Positions 52,243-61,681 are shown, counted from the stretch's first letter. The stretch: DNA of 64,000 nt from Acidobacteriota bacterium (GCA_019639135.1 JAHBSL010000002.1:1-64000), one strand, 5' to 3'. The notes: a model not told the origin generated them from the letters alone. A program made the numbers and translations.

Positions 52243-53787
52243 CTGATAAACGCCAATTTCAAAAAGATCCTCAACGGCCCGGGTTTTCTCGGTTTAGCCG
52301 CGCTTGCCTTGCTTTGCGGTTTTCTGTTTTTGGGCAACGGGACGGCGGCCCAGCAGCCGAAGTTCCGAGTTGGTGAAAAGCTTACCTATCGTGTTTCGTT
52401 GGACAAGTTTGATGATGTAGCGTTTGCCGAGACTCAAGTCGTTTCGTCTGGGTTATTGGACGGAAAGCCTTCATTCGAACTCAGGTTTCGAACGCGTTCG
52501 CTCAATTTTGCGACAGCGGCATTCTTCCTTTTCGATGAGGACCGAACGACCTTTGTCTCTGCTGAGACCGGATCTCCGCTCTTTCAGCGCCGAACAGACG
52601 CTTCGGCCGTTATCCCGATCGAGTCAACAGTCGATCATCGCGGCGATCCCGCAGCCTCGCTCGACCTTGTTGCTGCCATTTACCGAGTTCGCCAATCGAA
52701 CGGTTCGGCGAGTTTTGTATTTAGCGAAGGTGGCCGGACGTACTCGTTGACCTCCGCCGTAACCGGCGCGGAGAGGCTCAGGCTTTCGGCGGGTGAATTC
52801 GACACAAATACCGCGTCGTTGCAGAGCGAATATTTCACGACGCTTGGGATGTCGGACGTTCGCATAAATTTGACCAGCGACGAACGGCAGATCCCCGTCC
52901 TGATGCGAGCTCGTACACCGCGCGGAGAACTTCGGGTCGAGATCTCCGGTATTGTGACCGTCGAGGAACGAACCGAAACCCCGACTCCGACGCCGGTCAC
53001 GGTCCAAACGCCGACCCCGACACCAACGCCCGTTCCGACGCCGACTCCGTACCAGAACAATCAGCCGATCTCGCGTGAACTTCCGTTCGTGCTTGGGGAA
53101 ACGCTGAGGTTTCGAATTCGCGAGGGCGGCAATGATTCCGGAATTCTGACCGTGGCTGTCGTGGAGAGAAAAGAATTTGAAGGCGTGGATTCGCTTCGCA
53201 TCGCTGCGCGGCTTTCCGAAGTTCCGGCATCTTCTGCCGCACTTCACAACGGCGATTCGATCGTCACGTTCGTTGACCCAAATACAATTATTCCGTTCAA
53301 GACGGAAGTTCGGTTTTCGGGCGCACTAGCCGCGATGTCACACACCGCGACGCTCGACCGGGCGACAAATGTCATCATCCACGACGGCAATCGCTCTGAG
53401 GCTCCATACGCAACCCACAGCGTTCTCTCGCTGATCTACGCGGCCAGGTCGTTCAACCTGAAACCGAGCAACGATTCAAAGAATCCGGTCAACGATACGC
53501 GGGTTTCCGTTTTCTGGCGAGATCGGGCGACCGTTTTCATACTTCGCCCCGGTCAGGCCGAGACGCTGCAAAACCGAGGGGAGCCGCGGCCGGCACAGCA
53601 GATAACCCTCATCCCGCAGAACCCGGAACTCGACCGCCTGATGCCGCGGCTTTGGCTCGGTCTCGACGCGGCCCGAACGCCGCTCAAATTCACCTTGGGC
53701 AATTTTGAGTTCGACCTGATCGATGTTCAGTTTCGCTTGCCGGCTCCTCCACGAGAACCTCAGAGAATAGACCTCACAACAAATTGA
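52243..53787 (+). CDS. DUF3108 domain exported protein (likely two domains)
   Basis: The protein is about 514 aa. Two beta-rich DUF3108-like halves (FRVGEKLTYRVSLDKF near residue 45, and FVLGETLRFRIREGG near 288) flank a Thr-Pro linker (TPTPVTVQTPTPTP). The first ATG is far too late. A TTG at 52309 would cut into the signal peptide. The CTG at 52243 has AGGGG 9 bp upstream and gives a full signal peptide (NANFKKILNG...LAALALLCGFLFL), so CTG initiation is proposed. The role is unknown; the family is linked to envelope proteins. Its stop codon overlaps the feoA operator. Confidence 0.78.
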   Translation: MINANFKKILNGPGFLGLAALALLCGFLFLGNGTAAQQPKFRVGEKLTYRVSLDKFDDVAFAETQVVSSGLLDGKPSFELRFRTRSLNFATAAFFLFDEDRTTFVSAETGSPLFQRRTDASAVIPIESTVDHRGDPAASLDLVAAIYRVRQSNGSASFVFSEGGRTYSLTSAVTGAERLRLSAGEFDTNTASLQSEYFTTLGMSDVRINLTSDERQIPVLMRARTPRGELRVEISGIVTVEERTETPTPTPVTVQTPTPTPTPVPTPTPYQNNQPISRELPFVLGETLRFRIREGGNDSGILTVAVVERKEFEGVDSLRIAARLSEVPASSAALHNGDSIVTFVDPNTIIPFKTEVRFSGALAAMSHTATLDRATNVIIHDGNRSEAPYATHSVLSLIYAARSFNLKPSNDSKNPVNDTRVSVFWRDRATVFILRPGQAETLQNRGEPRPAQQITLIPQNPELDRLMPRLWLGLDAARTPLKFTLGNFEFDLIDVQFRLPAPPREPQRIDLTTN

Positions 53788-53812
53788 AAGTGGTTTTCAA
53801 TTAGACTACACT
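53783..53812 (+). promoter_or_regulatory. feoA promoter with Fur-like operator
   Basis: TTGAAA (53784-53789), a 17-bp spacer and TACACT (53807-53812) lie just before feoA. A perfect 19-bp palindrome, ATTGAAAGTGGTTTTCAAT (53783-53801), covers the -35 and resembles Fur boxes. The expected start is at about 53819, next to the ATG at 53820, so a leaderless transcript is possible. Iron repression is inference. Confidence 0.7.
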
Positions 53813-53819
53813 TTCATTT

Positions 53820-54062
53820 ATGAGGCTCTCCGAAATGCCCGCCGGGAGTTCCGGGACAGTTACGTCGGTCGATGACAGTTCCCGTGTCGGCCGAAGGCTT
53901 AGCGAACTTGGCGTCGTTCCCGGCGTCCGCGTTTCTGTTATCAAACACGCTCCTTTTGGCGACCCGGTCGAGGTGCGCCTGCTCCGATACAATCTTGCCC
54001 TGAGAAAGGAGGAGGCGGCGGTCGTTGAGATCGACCCGGCAAGCACAAATGGACGGAGCTAG
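53820..54062 (+). CDS. feoA: Ferrous iron transport protein A
   Basis: The 80-aa SH3-like protein supports FeoB. MRLSEMPAGSSGTVTSVD and RRLSELGVVPGVRVSVIKHAPFGDPVEVRL are the family core. Its last codons overlap feoB by 14 bp, so the two are translationally coupled. A Fur-like operator precedes it. Confidence 0.95.
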   Translation: MRLSEMPAGSSGTVTSVDDSSRVGRRLSELGVVPGVRVSVIKHAPFGDPVEVRLLRYNLALRKEEAAVVEIDPASTNGRS

Positions 54063-55980
54063 TTCCCAGAAGACCTCACCGATAGTCGCACTTGCGGGCA
54101 ATCCCAACGCGGGAAAGACCACCCTATTCAATGCGCTTACAGGTCTTCGCCACAAGGTCGCAAATTACCCGGGCGTAACGGTGGAGCGGCGATCGGGCCG
54201 TTGGCCACTTGGAGATGCACCGGCGGAACTGGTCGATCTTCCGGGGCTATACAGCCTTGACGCCACGTCGATGGATGAGGAGATCGCCCGCGATGTACTC
54301 CGCGGTTCGCCCGATTCGCCGGTCCGCCCCGATGCGATAGTTGCGGTCGTTGACGCGACCAATCTTGAACGCAATCTTTATCTGATAACACAGATCATCG
54401 AGCACGAGACACCCGTCGTCATCGCGCTGACGATGATGGACCTTTTTGAAGAACATGGGCATGTTATCGATATCGAAATGCTCTCGAAGGGCCTCTTCGT
54501 TCCGGTTGTTCCTGTCGATGCTCGCAAGGGCACAGGAATATCGGAACTTGCCAATGCAGTCTCGGGAGTTTTTGGAAAAGCTCAACAAGTGCCCGCAGGA
54601 CTAACGGCCGAGCTTTCCGGCGAGGGAAGCGAGGTTTTCGCCCGCTACCGTTACATTTCAGGCCTCGTCCAATCAGCGGTGAAACACAACGATGTCGATG
54701 CGCATCGTTTCTCGGATCGTGTCGATTCCGTCCTTACACACAAGTTCTGGGGATTACTTGTTTTGCTCGGCATTTTGCTTTTGGTTTTTCAGGCCATTTT
54801 TTCGTGGGCAACATTGCCGATGGATCTGCTTGAATCCGGATTTGGAGCACTCGGAGATGGAGCGAGAAGTGTCTTGCCGGCGGGTATTTTCGCCGACCTA
54901 ATCATTGATGGCGTTATTGCCGGAGTCGGCGGTATTCTAGTTTTTCTTCCTCAGATCATCCTTCTTTTTGTATTTATTTCGATACTTGAAGATACGGGCT
55001 ACATGTCGCGGGCGGCTTTTTTGCTTGACCGCCTTATGAGCCGGATCGGGCTCCACGGCAAGGCATTTCTGCCGCTTATCAGCAGCTTTGCCTGTGCGAT
55101 ACCGGGCATCATGGCGACCCGAACGATTGAAGACAGACGCGACCGGCTGGCGACGATAATGATCGCTCCATTTATGAGTTGCTCCGCTCGGCTGCCGGTC
55201 TATGTTCTTATGATCGCGGCATTCTTCGGCGGGCAAACGGTTTTCGGTTTTGTTTCACTTGGAGCGGTGATCATGCTCGGGATGTATCTCCTCGGCATCG
55301 TTGTCGCGATCATCGTTGCCTTCATTTTGAAGCAGACGGTTCTCAAAGCTCCGACGCCGCCTTTCATGATGGAGCTCCCGCCCTACAGAATGCCGAGCTT
55401 CAGGACTGTGCTTTCGAATGTGCTTGTGCGAGCGGGACTGTTTGTCCGACGAGCCGGCACGGTGATCCTCGCGATCTCGATCATCCTTTGGGCCCTGGCC
55501 TATTTCCCGCGAAGCGATGCGGCGGCCCAACCGGGCTCGGAAACGGCGGCAAGCACGCAGCTTGAGAATAGCTTTGCCGGCCGGCTTGGTCATGCGATCG
55601 AGCCGGTGATCGAACCGCTTGGCTATGACTGGAAGATCGGTGTTGCCTTGATCGCGAGCTTTGCCGCTCGCGAGGTCTTGGTCTCGACGCTCAGCATCCT
55701 CTACAATGTCGGCGGCGACGCCGATGAGACCGAAGGGCTTGCGTCCGCTCTTCGCGAGGCAAAACGGGCGGATGGCTCACCGGTTTGGACAACGCTTACG
55801 GCCGTCTCGCTGATGGTCTTTTTCGTGCTAGCGATGCAGTGTATGAGTACGGTCGCGATCGTCAGGCGGGAGACCAATAGTTGGCGATGGCCGCTCTTTA
55901 TGGTCGCTTATATGACGGTACTCGCTTACCTCGGTGCATTCTTGACGTATCAGGGCGGTCGGCTGCTCGGCTTTTCCTAA
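54049..55980 (+). CDS. feoB: Ferrous iron transporter FeoB
   Basis: The 643-aa inner-membrane iron transporter has a GTPase domain with G1 GNPNAGKTTLFN, G3 DLPGLYSL and a switch region, then a helical domain and about ten membrane segments. The gate motif FMSCSARLPVYVLM and FAAREVLVSTLSILYNVGG are family marks. The ATG at 54049 lies within feoA. It lacks the long extra C-terminal parts of E. coli FeoB but matches shorter members. A small Cys-rich membrane protein follows at once. Confidence 0.97.
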   Translation: MDGASSQKTSPIVALAGNPNAGKTTLFNALTGLRHKVANYPGVTVERRSGRWPLGDAPAELVDLPGLYSLDATSMDEEIARDVLRGSPDSPVRPDAIVAVVDATNLERNLYLITQIIEHETPVVIALTMMDLFEEHGHVIDIEMLSKGLFVPVVPVDARKGTGISELANAVSGVFGKAQQVPAGLTAELSGEGSEVFARYRYISGLVQSAVKHNDVDAHRFSDRVDSVLTHKFWGLLVLLGILLLVFQAIFSWATLPMDLLESGFGALGDGARSVLPAGIFADLIIDGVIAGVGGILVFLPQIILLFVFISILEDTGYMSRAAFLLDRLMSRIGLHGKAFLPLISSFACAIPGIMATRTIEDRRDRLATIMIAPFMSCSARLPVYVLMIAAFFGGQTVFGFVSLGAVIMLGMYLLGIVVAIIVAFILKQTVLKAPTPPFMMELPPYRMPSFRTVLSNVLVRAGLFVRRAGTVILAISIILWALAYFPRSDAAAQPGSETAASTQLENSFAGRLGHAIEPVIEPLGYDWKIGVALIASFAAREVLVSTLSILYNVGGDADETEGLASALREAKRADGSPVWTTLTAVSLMVFFVLAMQCMSTVAIVRRETNSWRWPLFMVAYMTVLAYLGAFLTYQGGRLLGFS

Positions 55981-55987
55981 TGATCAT

Positions 55988-56146
55988 ATGGAGCTTTCCT
56001 TCCAGGCAATACTTGTTTACCTTGTTGTTGCGGCGGCTGCGGCCCTCGGCATCTTCGGCCTTATCCGGCGGAGTTCCGCCTTCCGCCGCGGTTCTGAGTG
56101 TTCAACTGACTGCGGCTGCTCTAGACCTTCCCGAAAACATCCGTGA
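55988..56146 (+). CDS. FeoB-associated Cys-rich membrane protein
   Basis: The 52-aa protein starts 7 bp after feoB. One hydrophobic segment (QAILVYLVVAAAALGIFGL) is followed by a basic turn and a cysteine-rich end (ECSTDCGCSR). That plan, directly behind feoB, matches the FeoB-associated Cys-rich family, sometimes called FeoC-like. It overlaps the next gene by 4 bp. The cysteines may bind iron or sense redox state. Confidence 0.75.
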   Translation: MELSFQAILVYLVVAAAAALGIFGLIRRSSAFRRGSECSTDCGCSRPSRKHP

Positions 56147-57030
56147 CCGAAGATAACTCACTACTGACAGCCGGCGTAAAGGCGATGTTCCTATCGACTC
56201 TCTCGTTCGCTCTCGCCAACGTTTTCGTCAAACAGGTCGCGCATCTTCCGGCAATGGAGATCGTTTTCTTTCGTTGCGTGATCGCCTCGGCCTTCTGTTT
56301 CTACGGGCTTCGGATGGCCGGGGCGGATTGGATCGGCTCAAACCGAGCGCTTCTCTTGCTTCGCGGCCTTTTCGGCACAACGGCTCTTTATCTTTTCTTT
56401 GTTACGGTCCAGAATGTCCCGCTTGCGACAGCGACTACGATCCAGTATCTCTCGCCGATCTTTACGACCATCATCGCGATATTTCTCCTGAAAGAAGGTG
56501 TTCGCCCGCTCCAATGGCTTTTTTACGCTGTTGCGTTTTCAGGAGTGATCTTGATACAGCAGCTTGATGCTCGGGTCTCGGCCTTTTATGCGATCCTCGG
56601 TGTTGTATCGGCGTTCTTCTCAGGCGTGGCCTATAACCTTGTTCGGACGCTAAAAGGCAAGGAACATCCGCTGACGGTCGTGCTTCATTTCCAGCTTGTC
56701 GGTGTGGTGGCGGGCGGCATAAGCCTATTATTCAACTGGACGACGCCGGTCGGATGGGATTGGTTTTACCTGCTTCTGATCGGCGTCTTTTCCCAACTCG
56801 GGCAAATGTTTCTAACCAATGCTCTCCAGCGGGAGGCGGTCGCCGGAGTAGCGATCGTGAACTACACGGGGCTGGTTTATGCCGTTTCCATCGGCTGGAT
56901 CATTTTTGGTGAACCACAGACTCTCTTCTCTATTGCCGGAATGTTCCTGGTTGTCGTGGGTGTCTTGATGAGCGTACTCTATAGCCGTAGGCAGCGGGCA
57001 CTCGAAAAACTGGAAGCGACCGCGGCATAA
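56143..57030 (+). CDS. DMT superfamily (EamA) transporter
   Basis: The 295-aa protein starts at GTG, overlapping the Cys-rich gene by 4 bp. It has ten hydrophobic segments in two EamA repeats (FVKQVAHLPAMEIVFFRCVIASA and AILGVVSAFFSGVAYNLVRTLKGKEHP). It probably exports a small metabolite such as an amino acid; the substrate cannot be read from sequence. Position suggests co-transcription with feoAB, but a role in iron uptake is not implied. Confidence 0.9.
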   Translation: MTEDNSLLTAGVKAMFLSTLSFALANVFVKQVAHLPAMEIVFFRCVIASAFCFYGLRMAGADWIGSNRALLLLRGLFGTTALYLFFVTVQNVPLATATTIQYLSPIFTTIIAIFLLKEGVRPLQWLFYAVAFSGVILIQQLDARVSAFYAILGVVSAFFSGVAYNLVRTLKGKEHPLTVVLHFQLVGVVAGGISLLFNWTTPVGWDWFYLLLIGVFSQLGQMFLTNALQREAVAGVAIVNYTGLVYAVSIGWIIFGEPQTLFSIAGMFLVVVGVLMSVLYSRRQRALEKLEATAA

Positions 57031-57034
57031 AGCG

Positions 57035-57523
57035 ATGAAATTTGATCCGGAGATAAGGGCGGCGGTTCTGACCGCGAGCGATACGCGAACGAAAGCAACG
57101 GATGAATCGGGAACCGTCCTGGTCGGGCTTCTTCTCGGCCTTGGGATCGGAGTTGCCGAGCGGGTGATCGTGCCGGACGAGTTCGAGAAGATCCGTGAAG
57201 CCCTGATCGGTTTCGCTGACGAAGCTCAGGTTGACCTGATACTGACCACCGGCGGCACCGGATTCGCGGAGCGCGACGTCACGCCCGAAGCGACGCTCGC
57301 CGTTATCGATCGAGAAGCCCCCGGCATAGCCGAAGCGATCAGGCGAGAGACTGCCGCTAGTACAAAATTCGCGATGCTTTCCCGGGCGGTCGCCGGCATT
57401 CGTGGAAAGACGCTGATCATCAACCTGCCTGGCTCGCCAAAGGGCGTTCGCGAATGCTTTGCCGTCTTCGAGTCCGTCCTTATCCACGCCTTAAAGCTGA
57501 TCCGGGGCGAAACAGGCCATTGA
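57035..57523 (+). CDS. MoaB/Mog family molybdenum cofactor protein
   Basis: The 162-aa protein binds molybdopterin and, in this family, adenylylates it. RAAVLTASDTRTKATDESG at the start, LTTGGTGFAERDVTPEAT and INLPGSPKGVRECF are hallmarks. The length suits MoaB/MogA rather than MoeA. It lies 4 bp after the DMT gene and is the last of the plus-strand run. No other molybdenum gene is in the window. Confidence 0.93.
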   Translation: MKFDPEIRAAVLTASDTRTKATDESGTVLVGLLLGLGIGVAERVIVPDEFEKIREALIGFADEAQVDLILTTGGTGFAERDVTPEATLAVIDREAPGIAEAIRRETAASTKFAMLSRAVAGIRGKTLIINLPGSPKGVRECFAVFESVLIHALKLIRGETGH

Positions 57524-57565
57524 TGCCCGCTCGCCCCGTCTCATGTCTTCTCCAGTTCGATCGCT

Positions 57566-59101
57566 CTACTTGGGAATACTTCCGTTGATGAAGGTGCGAA
57601 TGTCGTCCTTCAACTTCCGCAGCGAACCGACCTCGATGTACATCATATGCCCGGCTTCGTAGTAAGAGGTCGAGATGTTCCGCCGGATCTCGGGTTCGAG
57701 GTTAAGCGATGCGAAGGTATAGTCAGCGGCGAAATAAGGCGTTGCCATGTCGTAGTAACCACTTGCGAGGAACACCTTCATATACGGGTTCTTCCGCATT
57801 GCACTCGAAAGAGCCTGCGTCGTATCTGCCCAACCGTTGTTCGTGTTCCAGTTCCACGGCTGCGTAATGCCGCCGCCGAGGATGTAATACTCGAGGTCGG
57901 TCTTGAACCCGAGTTCGCGACGGACGTAGTCGTTGAGCGTTGCCGTATAAGGCGGCCGGATCGCCGTCATGCTCGGGTCGAATTCCGGCCCGGAACCGCC
58001 CGCATCGCGGTCGATACCGGTAAAGCGGCTATCGAGACGGCCGGTCGTTAACCGACGGTCGCGAAGCAGTTCCTTGTTGAATTCGCCGAGCTCGACCCGG
58101 AGATTTTGATTTGCAACAAATGTTGGTGAGAGGCCGCTGTACGCTGCGAACTTTTGCACAACGGCACTTCGCTCGTTGGCCGGCATTCGGTCACCACGCA
58201 TCAAAGCCGAAGCAAGTTCATTAACAGCAAATGCCTCAGCCTCGCGGAGAAGTTCCTGTAAAGACTTCCTCTGCAGTTCGGGCGACAGCTTCTTGTGGTA
58301 CCACGCCGTTGCCGCATAAGACGGGAAGATCATGACGAGCGGCGTGTCGTTATAGTCGGCAAAGCGGATCGACTGGAAGTTCGTCACCATCGAGACCATG
58401 GCCACGCCATTGAGGCCGATGCCGCGCTCGAAAAGATGGTTTGAAAGCCCCGCAACTCGCGTCGTTCCATAGCTTTCGCCGACGAGGAACAGCGGGGACG
58501 ACCACCGCTCATTGCGGACGAGGAACATCCGAATGAACTCGCCATTCGATTCGATATCGCCATTGACCGAAAAAAACTTTGCGGCGAACTCCGGTTTTGT
58601 CGGTCGCGAATAGCCCGTCCCGACCGGATCGACAAAGACCAGGTCGGTAAGATCCAGCCAACTGTGCTCATTTTCAACAAGTTGGTATGGCGGCGGCGGC
58701 ATCATGCCGTCATCGAGCATTTTCACCCGCTTTGGCCCGAGAGCACCGAGGTGCAGCCAAACCGATGCCGAGCCCGGCCCGCCATTGAACGAGAACATCA
58801 ACGGACGCTTTGACCTATCCGCAACGCCGTCGAGCTGGTAGGCCATATAAAAAATGCGGCCCTCAACCACTTGCGTCTGCGGGTTTCGTATCGGCATAAA
58901 GCCGGTCGTTACCGAGTAGTTCAATACCCGGCCGCCAACCCTTGCCGAGTGTTTTGTAACAACGGGCGGTTCATCCTTTTCCGCCGTCGCCGGTGCCGCA
59001 GCCGGTGCCGCAGCCGGTGAAGGTGATGCGGCTGGAGCTTGGGCGAGTCCGGCCGCAGCCGTAACGAGCATTAAAAGAAGTGAAAGAAACGTACTTTTCA
59101 T
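57566..59101 (-). CDS. S10 family serine carboxypeptidase-like protein, exported
   Basis: The 511-aa alpha/beta-hydrolase peptidase starts with a signal peptide and a Pro/Ala-rich stretch (APAASPSPAAAPAAAPA). FNGGPGSASVWLHLGALGPK precedes the nucleophile Ser210 in LVGESYGTTR. The Asp (ASGYYDMATPY) and His (EAGHMMYIE) of the triad are in order. It removes C-terminal residues from peptides outside the cytoplasm. The gene heads away from moaB and lies 7 bp after the amidohydrolase pair. Confidence 0.93.
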   Translation of the reverse strand: MKSTFLSLLLMLVTAAAGLAQAPAASPSPAAAPAAAPATAEKDEPPVVTKHSARVGGRVLNYSVTTGFMPIRNPQTQVVEGRIFYMAYQLDGVADRSKRPLMFSFNGGPGSASVWLHLGALGPKRVKMLDDGMMPPPPYQLVENEHSWLDLTDLVFVDPVGTGYSRPTKPEFAAKFFSVNGDIESNGEFIRMFLVRNERWSSPLFLVGESYGTTRVAGLSNHLFERGIGLNGVAMVSMVTNFQSIRFADYNDTPLVMIFPSYAATAWYHKKLSPELQRKSLQELLREAEAFAVNELASALMRGDRMPANERSAVVQKFAAYSGLSPTFVANQNLRVELGEFNKELLRDRRLTTGRLDSRFTGIDRDAGGSGPEFDPSMTAIRPPYTATLNDYVRRELGFKTDLEYYILGGGITQPWNWNTNNGWADTTQALSSAMRKNPYMKVFLASGYYDMATPYFAADYTFASLNLEPEIRRNISTSYYEAGHMMYIEVGSLRKLKDDIRTFINGSIPK

Positions 59102-59108
59102 CTTCGAT

Positions 59109-60356
59109 TTATCTTGCCTCCTCGCTAACGATCCTGCCGTTGATCATGGTGCCGATGCACTTGGTCGTATATTCGAACGGGTCGCCGTCATACATCGCAA
59201 GATCGGCATCCTTTCCGACGACGATCGATCCGACCCTTGAATCAAGCCCGATTATCCGTGCTGCATCGATCGTGATACTGGCAAGCGCATCGCGTTTACC
59301 GAGTCCGGCATTTGCCGCCAATGCGGCCTCGAAAAGTACAACACGGGTTTTAGGTACATAGCCTTCATATCCGCTCTGGATGGCAAACAGAATGCCCGCA
59401 TCTTTTAGTTTTTTGGCGGTGGTCATCGAGAGGTTCTCGCGGTCGCCGCCGGGACGTGCCATGGTCGGGTGAAGGATGACCGGAACGCCCGCGGCCTTGA
59501 TCTCGTCAAGTACGAGTGGAGCTTCTGAAGCTCCGTCGAGCACAATGCGGATGTTGAATTCCTTCGCGATCCGAAGCGCCGTGATGATGTCCTGAGCCTT
59601 TTCAGCGGTGACGAGCAGCGGAACTTCGCGTTTGACCACTCGGACCATGATCTCGGTCTTTAGGTCGGTCGAGGGCTCGGATTTCTTCGATGCTTCCTGT
59701 GCCTTGATCAGCTCGGCACGAAGCATCGCCGCTTGCTTTGCCCGCGTTCCGGGCGAACGGCCCTGTCCGCCGAGTCCGGCCTGTCCGAGTGTTACGGCGA
59801 TCATCGCAAGCGGCGAAACGGTCGCTTCGTCCACGTTCTTTCCGGTGGTCTTCGCGATCATCGTCTGGCCCGAAACGAGAGCTGACGGCTGATGGCCCGT
59901 GTGAATCGTCGTCACGCCAAGACTGCGGACCCATTCAACTAGTTTCTCCTCGGCATTGTAGGCATCGATGGCACGAAGCTCCGGCTGGATCGAGGCTCCG
60001 CCGTCGAGCGCCATTTGGTCATGCGGCTGATTAAGGTAGCCATTGAGTCCGATCACGGTGTGGGCATCGATGAGGCCCGGCGTTACGACCTTTGCGTTGA
60101 CGATACGATAGCCATCGGGAATGCGAACCTGCGCAGCAGTGCCGACCGCTTCGATCTTGCCGTCCTTTACGAGTACGACACCGTTGGAGATCGGCTCACC
60201 GGCCATTGTCCAAACCGTTTCACCGCGGACTGCGATCTGAGCGGATGCGGATGAAGCGAGCGGAAAAGCAACTATCGAGAAAAGGGCGAGGGAAGCGATC
60301 ACCTTCGATAAAGTTGCCCGACAGAAGTTATTGCTGAGAAGTTTCAAAATGTTCAT
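59109..60356 (-). CDS. Amidohydrolase-fold protein, probable pseudoenzyme
   Basis: The 415-aa protein has a signal peptide (SLALFSIVAFPLASSASA) and an amidohydrolase fold. The metal-binding His-x-His is lost (PGLIDAHTVIGL has Val101 where the second His should be), and the later residues are also gone: LLVTAEKAQDI replaces FHTHRHDDI and VLDGASEA replaces VLQHVSEA. The last catalytic Asp region reads AIQSGYEG instead of FHTDDS. It likely cannot hydrolyse and may partner the active paralogue, with which it shares a 1-bp TAATG overlap. Confidence 0.85.
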   Translation of the reverse strand: MNILKLLSNNFCRATLSKVIASLALFSIVAFPLASSASAQIAVRGETVWTMAGEPISNGVVLVKDGKIEAVGTAAQVRIPDGYRIVNAKVVTPGLIDAHTVIGLNGYLNQPHDQMALDGGASIQPELRAIDAYNAEEKLVEWVRSLGVTTIHTGHQPSALVSGQTMIAKTTGKNVDEATVSPLAMIAVTLGQAGLGGQGRSPGTRAKQAAMLRAELIKAQEASKKSEPSTDLKTEIMVRVVKREVPLLVTAEKAQDIITALRIAKEFNIRIVLDGASEAPLVLDEIKAAGVPVILHPTMARPGGDRENLSMTTAKKLKDAGILFAIQSGYEGYVPKTRVVLFEAALAANAGLGKRDALASITIDAARIIGLDSRVGSIVVGKDADLAMYDGDPFEYTTKCIGTMINGRIVSEEAR

Positions 60357-61681
60357 TAGTTTTCACCCCCGATATCACCGTCAAAGCAGTGGATGTGGTC
60401 GGTGCCTTCGTCATTGCCCGCACCGAAGCCGCCGACAGCGATGAGGTAATCTTTCGGATCCGAGCGGTCAAAGACCTTGTTTCCTTCGACCCAGGTTTCG
60501 AGGACGTAGGTATAAACGCTGAGAGGGTCGCCGGAGAGAACGACCATGTCGGCGTCCTTGCCGACCTCGAGCGAGCCGACCCGATCCTGTAGGTCCATCA
60601 TGATCGCGTTCGCCATCGTTACGGCGTAGAGTGCCTTGTCACGCGACATTCCGGCACGAACAGCGAGGCCGGCAGAACGCAGGAACCAACGCGAATCTGT
60701 GATCGAATCGTCCGTGTGAAAGCCTGTTAGCGCACCGGCCTTTTCGAGGGCGATACCGTTCTCGAACTTGATGTCCATCGTTTCAAGTTTGCCGCCCGGA
60801 GAATCGATAAAGATTATCGAGGCCGGTGCTTTCGCCGCCGCGATCTCGTCAGCAACTTTCCAAGCTTCAGATACGTGCTGGAGAACGATCCGGAAACCGA
60901 ACTCCTTCTGCAGCCTCAGAGCGGTCAGGATGTCGTCATGCCGGTGAGTGTGGAAGTGCACAATACGAGTGCCTTCAAGAACTTCGACAAGTGCCTCCAT
61001 CGCGAGGTCCCGCGGCGGCATCTTGCTGGCATCGCCGTTCGCCTTGCGGATCTTTTCGCGGTATTCCTGAGCCTTGATCAGTTGGGTGCGCACCAACGAT
61101 GCCGACTTCGCACGCGTTCCGGGAAAACTTCCGCCTCCGGCACGGATCGAATTCGTCCCGTTCGCGAATTTCATCCCTCCCATGTATTTCCCGTTCTTGT
61201 CAAAGATCAGAACGTCATCGATCTTTACGGCATTGTCGCGAAGTTTCAAATAGAGCGTCTGTCCGCTATTGAGGTGGCCGGAACCCGGCATCACATTCAC
61301 AGAAGTGATGCCGCCCGCCTGCGCTCGCTGGAGGCTTGCCGCCCGGACATTCAACGAATCCAGAAGCCTAACTTCCGGTTGGATCGGCCCCGAGGCATCG
61401 GCTCCTGCCGTTCCGCCGATATGGCTGTGTGTATCGACTAGCCCAGGCATGATCACCTTGCCGGCCATATCTACAATACGGGCACCCGCAGGTGGGCGTA
61501 CCGAAGCGGAAGGCCCGATCGCTGTGATCTTGCCGCCCTGAACTACTATTGTTCCACGCTCGATCTCAGGTCCGGTGATCGGGATCAGGCGCGCATTTGT
61601 AAAGGCAACCGACTGCTGCTGTCCTAAAATCGGACAGGCAAACAGAGCGGCTACGCAAACTAGCCTTAATAATTTTCGCAT
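60356..61681 (-). CDS. Amidohydrolase, active type, exported
   Basis: The 441-aa enzyme starts at ATG 61681 with signal peptide MRKLLRLVCVAALFACPIL. The amidohydrolase metal residues are all visible: His85-x-His87 in GLVDTHSHIGG, FHTHRHDDI, LQHVSEA and FHTDDSITD. It is of the imidazolonepropionase-like group that hydrolyses cyclic amides or dipeptide-like substrates; the true substrate is unknown. It is the first gene of the unit with its pseudoenzyme-like relative and the S10 peptidase, which suggests extracytoplasmic peptide breakdown. The 61682-61929 gap has no gene. Confidence 0.9.
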   Translation of the reverse strand: MRKLLRLVCVAALFACPILGQQQSVAFTNARLIPITGPEIERGTIVVQGGKITAIGPSASVRPPAGARIVDMAGKVIMPGLVDTHSHIGGTAGADASGPIQPEVRLLDSLNVRAASLQRAQAGGITSVNVMPGSGHLNSGQTLYLKLRDNAVKIDDVLIFDKNGKYMGGMKFANGTNSIRAGGGSFPGTRAKSASLVRTQLIKAQEYREKIRKANGDASKMPPRDLAMEALVEVLEGTRIVHFHTHRHDDILTALRLQKEFGFRIVLQHVSEAWKVADEIAAAKAPASIIFIDSPGGKLETMDIKFENGIALEKAGALTGFHTDDSITDSRWFLRSAGLAVRAGMSRDKALYAVTMANAIMMDLQDRVGSLEVGKDADMVVLSGDPLSVYTYVLETWVEGNKVFDRSDPKDYLIAVGGFGAGNDEGTDHIHCFDGDIGGEN

